Assembly: GCA_963779095.1 (NCBI GenBank)
Contig: CAVZWU010000016.1
Coordinates: forward strand, 62,001 to 126,000
From: Roseiarcus sp963779095
GTDB taxonomy: Bacteria; Pseudomonadota; Alphaproteobacteria; Rhizobiales; Beijerinckiaceae
Direction: 5' to 3'
DNA: 64,000 nt
Shown one piece after another: positions 17,200 to 27,492 of this stretch. A program made the translations under genes and the position numbers. Under the pieces are notes generated by a model. The model was not told where the DNA came from, made no database searches, and was given only the letters and a program-made list of their open reading frames with translations. Position 1 is the stretch's first letter, and each line of letters begins with the position of its first letter.

Positions 17200-18440
17200 A
17201 TGCCGCGTCTGGTGATGAAATTCGGCGGCACGTCGGTCGCCGACGTGCAACGCATCCGCAACGTCGCCGCGCACGTGAAACGGGAGATCGACGCCGGCGC
17301 TCGAGGTCGCGGTCGTCGTCTCCGCGATGGCCGGCAAGACCAACGAGCTCGTCGCCTGGTGCAAGGAAGCAGGCTCGCATTTCGACAACGCCGAATACGA
17401 CGCCGTCGTCGCCTCGGGCGAACTGGTGACGGCGGGCCTGCTGGCGCTGGTGCTCAAGGACATGGGGCTCAAGGCGCGCTCGTGGGCCGGCTGGCAGATT
17501 CCGCTCATCACCGACGACGCGCATGGCTCGGCCCGCATCGCCGCGATCGACGGCGCGCGGCTCATCGAGGGCTTCAAGGCGGGCGAGATCGCGGTCGTCG
17601 CGGGCTTTCAGGGCCTGCACAAGGCCACCGGCCGGGTGACGACGCTCGGGCGCGGCGGCTCGGACACGTCGGCCGTCGCGCTCGCCGCGGCGATTTCGGC
17701 CGACCGCTGCGACATCTACACCGACGTCGACGGCGTCTATACGTCCGACCCGCGCATCGTGCCGAAGGCGCGCCGGCTCGACAAGGTGTCGTTCGAGGAA
17801 ATGCTGGAAATGGCCTCGCTCGGCGCCAAGGTCCTGCAGGTGCGCTCGGTCGAAGTGGCGATGGTGAACAAGGTCAGGCTCTATGTGCGCTCGTCGTTCG
17901 ACGATCCGGCGCATCCGAGGCTTGGCACGCTCATCTGCGACGAGGAGGAGATCATGGAGCAGGAGGTCGTCACCGGCATCGCCTTCTCGCGCGACGAGGC
18001 GCAGATCACCTTGCGCGAGGTCGCCGACAAGCCGGGAGTCGCGGCCGCGATCTTCATGCCGCTGGCGGAAGCCAACATCAATGTCGACATGATCATCCAG
18101 GTCGTCTCCGACGACACGACGACGACCGACATCACCTTCACCGTGCCCGCGGCCGAGTATCGAGCGCGCCATGGGCATCCTCAAGGAGCGGCGGGCGAAG
18201 ATCGGCTACGCCAAGCTGCACGGGGCGCAGGACGTGGTGAAGATCTCGGCGATCGGCGTCGGCATGCGCTCGCATTCCGGCGTCGCCGCGCGCGCCTTCA
18301 GGGCGCTGGCCGAGAAGGGCATCAACATCCGCGCCATCACAACCTCGGAGATCAAGTTCTCGATGCTGATCGACGAGGCCTATACCGAGCTCGCGGTGCG
18401 CACGCTGCACACGCTCTACGGGCTGGACGCGAAGGCGTGA
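17200..18440 (+). CDS. lysC: Aspartate kinase (frame breaks)
   Basis: Phosphorylates aspartate at the head of the lysine, threonine and methionine pathways. The kinase domain starts with LVMKFGGTSVADVQRI and includes GRGGSDTSAVALAA and DVDGVYTSDPRI. Two ACT regulatory domains follow (VTGIAFSRDEAQITL and ISAIGVGMRSHSGVAA), which bind feedback inhibitors. Two insertions, both inside TCGA tetranucleotides at 17301-17304 and 18160-18163, break the frame; dropping one base at each restores the family sequence of about 412 residues. The start at ATG 17200 follows AAGGATCC. Confidence 0.9.
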
Positions 18441-19026
18441 AGGCGATCGCCGCGGCCTTGCCCGCCAGATCCGCCGCGGCCGGCCCGCGCTCCAGCGCAT
18501 AGCGAGTCTCGATGTCTGAGCGCTCTTCGCCGCGTTACGGGGCACTCATCCGAGCTCCGCCGCCCGGCCGGGAGGCGCGGCTGCGCCGCCGCCAACGTCC
18601 GCAGGCGAGGCTCAGATTCCCACGAGCCGCAATTCCATCGCGGTAATGCGGGTGGCAGGCGTTCTCGTATTGGTCGATCACGCCGATCGCTATGGCTCGA
18701 CGTTCGAGTTCGGCTGAACGGATCGCGGCCGCAATCCAGGAGACTCAGCGCGGGATCATTAACGGCGGCCGAATTCACGGCGTAAGAGAGGCCATCAGCG
18801 CGGCTATCTGGACGCGGGCGGCGTAACGGCGGCGCAGACGTAGGCCGCAAGGGGTGGCGAACCACGGCTTGCGGCACCAGGACCGCAGAACGAACTCGCT
18901 CGCTCGACATATTCGTGAATTTACGCCGATCAAGTCTGCCGCGAAGCAGCGAAGCGAGAGGTCGCTCCATCGAGCGTAAAACGGTCAGCGTCCGGGTAGT
19001 CGCGCTTCGCCAGCCTAGGCTGAGCG
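18441..19026. other. 586-base gap with no supported gene
   Basis: No frame in this gap gives a recognisable protein. A 44-codon ORF at 18692-18826 (+) has natural-looking composition but no ribosome binding site or family. In related genomes lysC is often followed by ptsP; nothing resembling it is present. The stretch may be decayed sequence. Confidence 0.5.
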
Positions 19027-19475
19027 TCAGCTCAGCGGCGGGATGCGCAGGACCTGGCCGGGATAGATCTTGTCGGGGTGGGTCAGCATCGGCCGGTTGG
19101 CCTGGAAGATGGCGTCGTACTTGTCGCCCTTGCCCTTGCCGTACTCTCGCTCGGAAATCGCCCACAGCGTGTCGCCGCTCTTGACCGTATAGAACTTCGA
19201 TTCCGGCGCAGGCGTCGCCGGCTTGATGTCGTTCTGCACCGTCTGCACGCCGACCGTGTTGCCGAGCGCGACGGCGATCTTTTCCGCTTGCTCCGTGGTC
19301 GGGGCCGCTGCCCGTCACGTTCACCTTGTCCCCGTCGACCGTGATCTTCACGCTCGGACGTGTCGAGGCCATGCTTCTCGAGCTCCTTGTGCAGCGCGTC
19401 GGCCGTCGCCGCCTTCGCTTCGCTGGCGCCGAACAGCTTCGCGCCGGCGCTTTTGACGAAACTGATCAGTCCCAT
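19027..19475 (-). CDS. BON plus LysM domain protein, Kbp-like (frame breaks)
   Basis: A small protein of about 149 residues after correction. It starts with MGLISFVKSAGAKLFG, has a BON domain (TADALHKELEKHGLDTS, then VKITVDGDKVNVTGS, then AEKIAVALGNTVGVQTVQND) and ends in a LysM domain (YTVKSGDTLWAISEREYG to GQVLRIPPLS). This is the architecture of the E. coli potassium-binding protein Kbp (YgaU). Two single-base breaks lie near 19365 and 19310. Function beyond domain identity is inference. Confidence 0.82.
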
Positions 19476-19608
19476 GACTCATGCTCCTGACGCCGGCCGG
19501 CGCCTGCTGGCTTCGGTTGAAAAAGGGCGCCCTTTCGGAACCGCGGCTGATCCTAGCCGTTAAAGCACCAGGCTGGACAGCAATGTTTCGCTGGCGGCGA
19601 AGAAGCGC

Positions 19609-19905
19609 TCAGGCGCTCTTCATGTTGTTCATGACCATGCCGACGATCGCCGAGACGATCGCGCCGGACACGCCGCCGCCGACCAGCTGGCCGACAAGCG
19701 CGCCGATATCCATGCCGCCTGTCGCGCCCTGCAGCATCGGGATGAGCGAGGTCAGGAGCGATCCGCCAGCGACGCCGCCGACCGCTCCGGCGACCGTGTT
19801 GCCGGCCGTTCCCAGGTTCACGTTCTTCGCCGCCGCGCCGACCGCGTTGCCGCCGATCGCGCCAGCAATCAGCTGGATGATGAGGTTGATGATCGTGCCC
19901 GACAT
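19609..19905 (-). CDS. Small glycine-rich hydrophobic protein
   Basis: A 98-residue protein with a hydrophobic start (TIINLIIQLIAGAIGG), a Gly/Ala/Val-rich centre (NTVAGAVGGVAGGSLL) and a final GAIVSAIVGMVMNN. GGAGG sits about eight bases before the ATG, supporting this start. The repeated glycine spacing suggests packed helices in or on a membrane. I do not recognise a characterised family. Confidence 0.65.
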   Translation of the reverse strand: MSGTIINLIIQLIAGAIGGNAVGAAAKNVNLGTAGNTVAGAVGGVAGGSLLTSLIPMLQGATGGMDIGALVGQLVGGGVSGAIVSAIVGMVMNNMKSA

Positions 19906-20203
19906 AGGCTTTCCTCCGCTGTCGCCGCGAACGTCATCGGCAGCGCTGCGGCGATAATTGCCCTGGATCGAATCGTTTTCGCCTCGTTTTTGCTCCGTTC
20001 GGTCACAAGTCAATCGCCGCGCCGCTGGACACAATTGCGCGATTTCGCAATCGAGCGATCGCCGCGATCCGTCGCGACCAGTTTGCCGCGCCCGGACGAG
20101 CGGCTGCAGACGGGCCGGCTGTCGCGCTCGGACGCCGGCCTCCTGGAGACTATCGCCGCGCTCTGCTAAGGCTGATCGGCCTCGCCCGCGACGGATCCCG
20201 CGC

Positions 20204-21105
20204 ATGAAAGACCCTTACGAAACCCTCGGCGTCGCCAAGACCGCTTCGGCCGACGAGATCCGCAAGGCCTACCGAAAGCTGGCCAAGAAGCTGCACCCGG
20301 ATCTCAATCCGGGCGACAAGCAGGCCGAGGAGCGGTTCAAGGAGGTCGCCGCCGCCAACGATCTGCTTTCCGATCCGGAGAAGCGGCGGCGCTTCGACGC
20401 CGGCGAGATCGACGCCTCGGGAGCGGAGAAGGCGCCGCCGAATGCGCGCTATTACCGCGACTACGCCGCCGAGGGCGGCCATCCTTACGGGGGCCAGTGG
20501 CGCTTACGGGGACTTCGCGCAGGGCGACGACCTGTTCGCGGAACTGCTGCGCCGCAGCGCCGAGCAGGCGCGGCGCCGGCCGGGCGCGGACCTGCATTAC
20601 GAACTTCCCGATCGATTTCCTCGACGCGGTGAACGGCGCGACAAGACCATCACCTTGCCGCAGGGCGGGACATTGAACGTGACCATTCCCGCGGGCGTCG
20701 AGGACGGGCAGACCCTGAGGCTGCGCGGCAAGGGCGCGCCGAGCCCGGGCGAGGGTCCGCCGGGCGACGCGCTGGTGCAGATCGTGGTCAGGCCGCACCG
20801 CTATTTCACCCGCGAAGGCGCACGACATCCTGCTCGATCTGCCGGTCACCGTGAAGGAGGCGGCGCTGGGGGCGGAAGTGAGAACGCCGACGACGACGGG
20901 AAGCGTCATGCTCAAGATCCCGAAGCGGTCGAACACCGGCGACGTGCTGCGCCTTCGGGGCAAGGGCGTGAAGACGCGCGGCGGCGCGGGCGACGAACTG
21001 GTCAAGCTCAAGGTGATGATGCCGACCGAGGCCGAGCCCGAACTCGACGCCTTCCTCGCCGACTGGAAGCCGGCGGCGACTTATGATCCGCGCAAGGAGA
21101 TGTGA
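20204..21105 (+). CDS. cbpA: DnaJ-type curved-DNA-binding co-chaperone (frame breaks)
   Basis: A J-domain protein that stimulates DnaK and, in E. coli, binds curved DNA. The J-domain covers about residues 1-65 (DPYETLGVAKTASADEI, with the HPD motif in KKLHPDLNPGD). A linker with GDDLFAELL follows, then two C-terminal substrate-binding domains (LPQGGTLNVTIPAGVEDGQTLRL and LLDLPVTVKEAALGAEV). It lacks the zinc-finger cysteines, matching CbpA rather than DnaJ. About four single-base breaks (near 20500, 20608, 20640 and 20820) interrupt it. It lies three bases upstream of cbpM. Confidence 0.88.
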
Positions 21106-21108
21106 GCG

Positions 21109-21399
21109 ATGATCACCGAGCGGGAATTTCTGGAGCGCGCCCGGCTCGACCGGCGAACGCTCACGGTCTGGATCGAAGAGGAATGGCTGATCCCCGCTCG
21201 CGCCGCCGACGAGCTCGCCTTCACCGACATGGATCTGGCGCGCGCCAACCTGATCCGCGACCTCAAGGACAAGATGGGCGTGAACGACGAGGGGCTCGGG
21301 GTGGTCCTGCATCTCCTGGATCAGATGCATGCGCTCCGGCGCGCGCTCGCGGCGGCGCTCGAAGCCGCGCATGATCGAGGGTCTTCATCGGAGCGATAG
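21109..21399 (+). CDS. cbpM: Chaperone modulator CbpM
   Basis: A 96-residue MerR-HTH-like protein that binds the J-domain of CbpA and inhibits it. It begins ITEREFLERARLDRRTLTVWIEEEWL and continues with FTDMDLARANLIRDLKDKMGVNDEGL. It lies directly downstream of cbpA, the conserved arrangement, and is probably co-transcribed with it. The frame is intact. Confidence 0.9.
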   Translation: MITEREFLERARLDRRTLTVWIEEEWLIPARAADELAFTDMDLARANLIRDLKDKMGVNDEGLGVVLHLLDQMHALRRALAAALEAAHDRGSSSER

Positions 21400-21532
21400 A
21401 CGAGTCTCGGGCTCGGGCAGCACTCGCGGTGTTCAATCTCCTACCCATTCCGCCCGCTTGACGGCGGGCGGATTTGTCGGGCTTCTGCCGGACGGGCCCT
21501 CGCGCTCTCTAGCCGCGCTTGAGCCTTACGGC

Positions 21533-21733
21533 ATGCTCATCCTCATCGCGGCGCTCCTGATCCTGCCGATCCTTGGGGCGCAGACCGGGCTCGACCTCAA
21601 TTTCCTGTGGCGGTTCGTCGCGACGCTGACGAACGAAATCGTCGCGGCGATCCTGCGGCTCACGGGGGCAGGGATGATGCGCTCTGATTACGCGGAACGA
21701 ACGGTCAGATCTGCGGGCCCATCTGCCAATTGA
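21533..21733 (+). CDS. Possible small membrane protein
   Basis: A 66-codon frame with a strongly hydrophobic start (MLILIAALLILPILGAQ) followed by a second amphipathic stretch (LWRFVATLTNEIVAAILRL). No ribosome binding site is obvious, and the 3' end overlaps the end of the converging HD-domain gene. The hydrophobic pattern suggests a real protein, but it could be chance. Confidence 0.35.
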   Translation: MLILIAALLILPILGAQTGLDLNFLWRFVATLTNEIVAAILRLTGAGMMRSDYAERTVRSAGPSAN

Positions 21734-22550
21734 AATGCTCGGCGTTGAAAATATGATTGTGCAGGTTGGCGATCCACTGGCGGCCAGAGGCCGTCAGGCT
21801 CAGATATTTCATCCCCTCCTCGAGATGCGCCGAGACGGTGTTCCAATAAAATCCCGGAAACTTCTCGACGAGGTCGGCAGGAGACGCGTAGCCAAACTGC
21901 CGGTTGCTGCCGAGTTCCTCGAACTCGTAGAACAGCGCATTCGCCTTTCTCGGATAGAGGGGATCGCCAAGCTGCCCGATCAGATCGGCGGCTTGAACCA
22001 GCCTCGGCTCGAGCCCGGTTGTCCGAGTCCGAATTCGGGCTCGGCGGAAAGCGCGTGAGTTCGATCGCCGCCGCGACGCGGGCCGGATCGATCGTCGTCG
22101 ATTTCCCAGCCGTTCGTAGACGAACAACTTGGATCGATCGACATGATAGGGCGGCAAGCGACGCGTCCGACGCGCCGCGCGGCAGCGTAACCGTCTCGCC
22201 GTTCTTGTCGATGACGAATTCAGTCTTGGTGTCGCCGCTCAGGACGCCGCGCACGAAGCCGATGTCGTGCAGAAGGCAGGCGACGATGAGGTGGACGTAA
22301 TCCTCGGGCTGGACCGTGTGCGCAAGTGTCCGTCCGCGCAAGAATGTCGCGGCCGACCATGGATCACGAGCATGGTGTGTTCGAAGGTGTGGTAGAGCGC
22401 GTCGCTCCTGGCGATGCATTCGATCGTCGTTCGGGCCAGCGCGCCCAGCCGCTCGGCTTCGTCGTTTTGCGCCGAGCCAAAAATCTCGCGGAAGTCTTTC
22501 GCCAGAAACTTGCCAAGCTTCTTGGCGGCCACCGCCGCAATCATATCCAT
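21705..22550 (-). CDS. HD-domain metal-dependent phosphohydrolase (frame breaks)
   Basis: The parts read as a protein of about 280 residues. It starts MDMIAAVAAKKLGKFLAKDF, has ALYHTFEHTMLV (first HD-region histidines) and VHLIVACLLHDIGFVRG (the HD motif), and ends with LVQAADLIGQLGDPLY and NHIFNAEHFNWQMGPQI. The HD pair would bind metal and hydrolyse a phosphate ester, possibly a nucleotide. At least four single-base breaks occur. GGGAG lies eight bases before ATG 22550. The substrate is unknown. Confidence 0.75.
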
Positions 22551-22784
22551 CTCGTCGGCTCCCAAAGAGGCGGCCAGCCATGGGCATCGTCCTGACGTTC
22601 GTGGCCAATCGGTAGATTAGTGCAGGGTCAGCGACTGCGCTAGTATGGCCCATGGCGTCAACGCGCCAACAGATATGGGGAGCGATTAACACTCGATGAA
22701 TGCCGCGGCGCCGCCAGGCGGCTCGGGGCGCGCGCCTGTTCCCGGGATCGCATCGCTCGTTGACCAACGCCTTTGCGACCATCG

Positions 22785-23642
22785 TCAGCGAAGGTCGCCT
22801 TGTCCCGATGGGCCAGGGGCCGCCAGCGGATCGGCGAGGCCGACAAGATCGAAGCTCAGCGCGCGCAGACGTTTGCGCGCGCTCTCGTCATAGGCTTGCG
22901 GATCGGCGCGCGATTCCTGCATGCCGCTGAAATAGAGCCCGCTTCTGCCCGCAAGCGCCGGCGACTCGACGAGCTGCAGAATGGCCGCGCCGCCTTGCTC
23001 CACCGTGCTGATCGGCTGGACGCCGCTCAAGCGAACCATCGTCGTATCCATGTAGGTTGCGGGATGCAGGCAATTGACCGCGATGTCGCTTCCCGCGAGC
23101 TCCTTGGCGAGATCGAAGGTGAACAGGATTTGCGCCAGCTTGCTCTGGCGATAGGCGCGCACGCCGCTATAGCCGCGAGTCAGCATCACGTCGGAAAAGT
23201 CGATCGCCTGTTGTCCCGCCGAGGCGACGTTGACGATGCGGGCCGATTTGCGCGCTCTCGAGCACGGGCAGCAGCAGACGCGTCAGCAGGAAGCCCGCAA
23301 GATAATTGACCGCGAAGCGCAATTCGAAGCCATCGACGCTGAGTTCGCGCCGCGCGCCGCTCGTGCCGATCCCGGCGTTGTTGACGAGCGCGTCGAGACC
23401 GCGCCATCGCGCCGCACCGCCTCGGCGAGAGAACGAACCTCGGCGAGCGAGGAGAGGTCGGCGGCGAGGAAGCGCGCCTCGCCTCCCTGCTCGCGATTCG
23501 CTCGAACCACGGCCTCGCCGCGGGTCCGATCGCGGCCGTGAACGATGACGCGCCAGCCCTGCGCGGCCAGGCGCTCAGCGACGTAGCGCCCGACGCCGTC
23601 GGTCGAGCCGGTGATGAGCACGGTCTTACGTTTCATGGTCAT
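22785..23642 (-). CDS. Short-chain dehydrogenase/reductase (frame breaks)
   Basis: An NAD(P)-dependent SDR of about 285 residues resembling retinol/protochlorophyllide-type reductases. It has the cofactor motif TVLITGSTDGVGRYVAERL, then FLAADLSSLAEVRSLAEAV, and the active-site Tyr-x3-Lys in YRQSKLAQILFTFDLA. The C-terminus PGPSGQGDLR is unusual. Frame breaks lie near 23400 and 23250. GAGGGA precedes the ATG at 23642. The substrate cannot be named. Confidence 0.75.
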
Positions 23643-23721
23643 GGTCCCTCTGCTTCCCGCGCCGATGGGCGGCCGGCGCGGGCCCCTCAGTTCGACGAAA
23701 CGCGCCGAGAGGCCGGCTCGG

Positions 23722-24447
23722 TCAGCCGAGATAGGTGACGACGCCGGTTTCAAGGTCGTAGATCGCCGCCACGATCTTCACTTTGCCCGCGCCGACCAGA
23801 TCGCCGACAATCGCGCTCAGGTCGGGCAGTTTCGCCGCGGTCCGCTTCGCGCTCTCCTTGGCGGCGTTGTCTGCGAAGTCGCCGGGATCGTTGCGCACCG
23901 CGAGCGCCGCCGGCACGATCGGCTCGATCATCCGGCCGATCACGCCGGGATAGGTGGCGTTCTTGGTCACGACGTCGCAGGCGGCTTTCACCGCGCCGCA
24001 GGCGGTGTGGGCGAGGATGACGATGAGCGGAGAGCCGAGCACGGCGGCGCCATATTCGATCGTGCCGAGGGTGTCGACGTCGACGAGATTGCCGGCGTCG
24101 CGGGCGACGAACAGTTCGCCGACGCCGTGTCCGCCGAAAATGAGCTCCGGCGGCACGCGGCTGTCGGCGCAGGAGATGATCGTCGCCCAGGGCGCCTGAT
24201 GCGCGGCGACGGCGCTGCGGCTCTGCCGCAAGATCGACCGAGCAGAGCTCGGGATGGCTGACGAAGCGTTCATTGCCCGATTTGAGCTGCAGCGAGCGCT
24301 TCCTGGGGGGAAAGCGCGGTCGGCGCGCCTTCCGCCGCCCGCGCCGCAGGCGACGCGCCTCCCATGCCAAGCGCGATCGCGCCCGCTGCGCCGAACTTCA
24401 TCAAATCCCGCCGGCCGATTCCGTGCGTTTCCGCAATTGATGCACAT
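23722..24447 (-). CDS. Beta-type carbonic anhydrase with Tat signal (frame breaks)
   Basis: Interconverts CO2 and bicarbonate with a catalytic zinc. The zinc-site motifs are CADSR and, further on, HTACGAV. After correction the N-terminus has a twin-arginine signal (GRRDLMKFGAAGAIALG), so the enzyme should be exported folded to the periplasm. The first residues are MCINCGN, a CxxC just before the Tat motif. GGGAGG precedes the ATG. Breaks lie near 24425 and 24240. Confidence 0.85.
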   Translation of the reverse strand: MCINCGNARNRPAGFDEVRRSGRDRAWHGRRVACGAGGGRRADRAFPPGSARCSSNRAMNASSAIPSSARSILRQSRSAVAAHQAPWATIISCADSRVPPELIFGGHGVGELFVARDAGNLVDVDTLGTIEYGAAVLGSPLIVILAHTACGAVKAACDVVTKNATYPGVIGRMIEPIVPAALAVRNDPGDFADNAAKESAKRTAAKLPDLSAIVGDLVGAGKVKIVAAIYDLETGVVTYLG

Positions 24448-24560
24448 CGTGCGCCTCCCTGAAGCCGGCTCCGCTGCGAGCTAGCTGAACGCCAAGTCGC
24501 CCTTGAGCGAGTTGGTAATCTGGCGCAGTCCTCGTTGCGCGCCCCGGATCGACAGCGCCG

Positions 24561-24940
24561 CTATTGGACCAGCTTGGCTCTCAGGCGGCCGTATTCCTGC
24601 TCGGTGATCGACCCGCCGCCTTCAGCTTGTCGAGCTTCACGATCTCGTCGGCGGCGCTGAAGCCGACGATGTGGCGCAACTCCTCCCTCGCCTCGTTGGC
24701 TTGCGCCTTGTTGCGCTCCGCCATGCCCCGCCCCTGCGTGAGCAGATAGGCGAAGACGCCGAGGTAGGAGAACAGGATGAACGCGATCACCCAGAGCACC
24801 TTGGCGAAGCCGGACACGTCATGCCGGCGGAACAGATCGCCCGCCGCGACGATCAGCAACCAGAACCACAATATGAACATGAATATTGTGAACGCGTCGG
24901 CGACGAAATTGCCGAATGTGAACCCGCCGTCAAACAGCAT
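24561..24940 (-). CDS. PLDc_N/SHOCT-domain membrane protein (one frame break)
   Basis: A protein of about 125 residues. Two transmembrane helices are visible (FTIFMFILWFWLLIVAAGDL and VLWVIAFILFSYLGVFAYLL), joined by a short RRHDVSG loop. A C-terminal SHOCT motif follows. The open frame ends AGRSPSRNTAA, but adding one base near 24618 gives GGSITEQEYGRLRAKLVQ and a stop at 24561, the expected SHOCT ending. GAGGGA lies upstream of ATG 24940. The function is unknown. Confidence 0.75.
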
Positions 24941-25090
24941 TGTTGTTATTCCCTCTCCCAACCGAGTCGAGGCCCTTGTAGATCAAGGCGGGCGCAATGC
25001 ACAGCGGCGGTTCGTCGCTTTCCGCGACGACCGGTAGGTGACCCATATCAATCGCGCCGGCTGAGATGAACTTCAGCCGCGCGCGGAAGC

Positions 25091-25453
25091 CTATTCGCCG
25101 CGCGTGATTTCAACCTTGTCGGGATAAAACGCGAGATGGGACGCGATCTCGCCCACCCCCGCTTTCGGGTGCTCGTAGGTCCACACCGCGTTGTCGTCGC
25201 GCGCCTTGCCGTCGGCGATCGAATAGTAATTCGCCTCGCCCTTATAGGGGCAGGTCGTGACGCGAGTCGTGCGCTCGAGCGCGCTCATGTCCATGTCGGC
25301 GCGGGGCACGTAGACGACCGGCGGATAGTTCGCTTCCCTGAGCTCGAGCGCGTGACTGCTGTCGCCGATCGCGCGCCCATGCCAGATCACCCGCACTCGC
25401 TCATGGATCGGCTCGATCGTGATCGGGTGGTCCTTGGTTCCGGCTTGTGTCAT
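25091..25453 (-). CDS. DUF427 domain protein
   Basis: A 120-residue cytoplasmic protein with the DUF427 features VRVIWHGRAIGDSSHALEL, PPVVYVPRADMDMSALE and the signature CPYKGEANYYSI. GGAGG is about seven bases before ATG 25453. The frame is intact. The biochemical role of the family is not established to my knowledge. It is divergent from the methyltransferase gene, 42 bases away. Confidence 0.85.
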   Translation of the reverse strand: MTQAGTKDHPITIEPIHERVRVIWHGRAIGDSSHALELREANYPPVVYVPRADMDMSALERTTRVTTCPYKGEANYYSIADGKARDDNAVWTYEHPKAGVGEIASHLAFYPDKVEITRGE

Positions 25454-26250
25454 GATCGCCTCCTGGTTCTCATCGCTTGCGAATATAGGGCAACAATGCG
25501 GGGACCTAGCAAGACTGCTCTCATTTCGGCCTCTCACCGGGCCCTCCACCAATCGCTGGACGGGGGGGGCGATTTTTCAGGACCCTTTTGCCGTTCCCAT
25601 CCTCGGGCGGGACGCCGAGGCATTCCTCGAACAGGCGCGGCACGATCCATTTCGACCGTATTGGGTCCTTCACTTCGCGGGGCGCAGCCGCTTCGCCGAA
25701 GACGCCGCGGAAGCGGCATTGGGCAAAGGCGTCAAGCAGATCGTCATACTTGGTGCGGGCTATGATACCTACGCCTACCGTTGCAAGGCCAAGCCTAACA
25801 CGCGCATCTTCGAGGTCGAGCCAGACAGCGACTCAGCTACGCAAGGTCGAACGGTTGGCTAGCATACCCATTCCTCAAACTCTCACGTTTGTTTCCGTCG
25901 ATTTCGAACATGAGGCGCTGGCGGATCAGCTGATCGAGGCTGGCTTCGATCCGGCGCTGCCAAGCCTTTTCGTCTGGCTTGGCGTTACCTATTATCTCAA
26001 CGAGGAATGCGTCGCCGCAACGCTACGCTACATCGGGTCGTTGCCGGCGGCTGAGATTGTGTTCGATTTTATCAATCCTCTTCCCGAAGACCGTGTCGCC
26101 CGAGGCGAAGGCGATTACAGAATCGATGAGTTCGTAGGATTGTGGATCTCGGAGAGCCGATCCGAACCCGCCTGGATACTGAAGCGCTTCATGTCGATGT
26201 GAAAAAGTTTGGCCTGTATGCAGTCGAGGACCTCGCGCCCTCTGACATCT

Positions 26251-27367
<1,117 letters not shown>

Positions 27368-27492
27368 TTGCCGAGGGTCCTCTCGTTTTCCGTTTGGATT
27401 GCCTCGATGATAGGACCATTCGCGGGGCTGCGGCAAAGCCGCGGCGCAACGCGGGAGATCAATCAAACGTGAACGCAAAGCGCGGCTCTTCG

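Noticed and set aside
16112..18184. Very long minus-strand open frame of 690 codons
   Set aside because: It is low-complexity arginine-rich sequence opposite lysC; only the short segment matching the UbiG N-terminus is real.
18692..18826. 44-codon plus-strand ORF in the gap after lysC
   Set aside because: Natural-looking composition but no ribosome binding site, no recognised family and no neighbour support.
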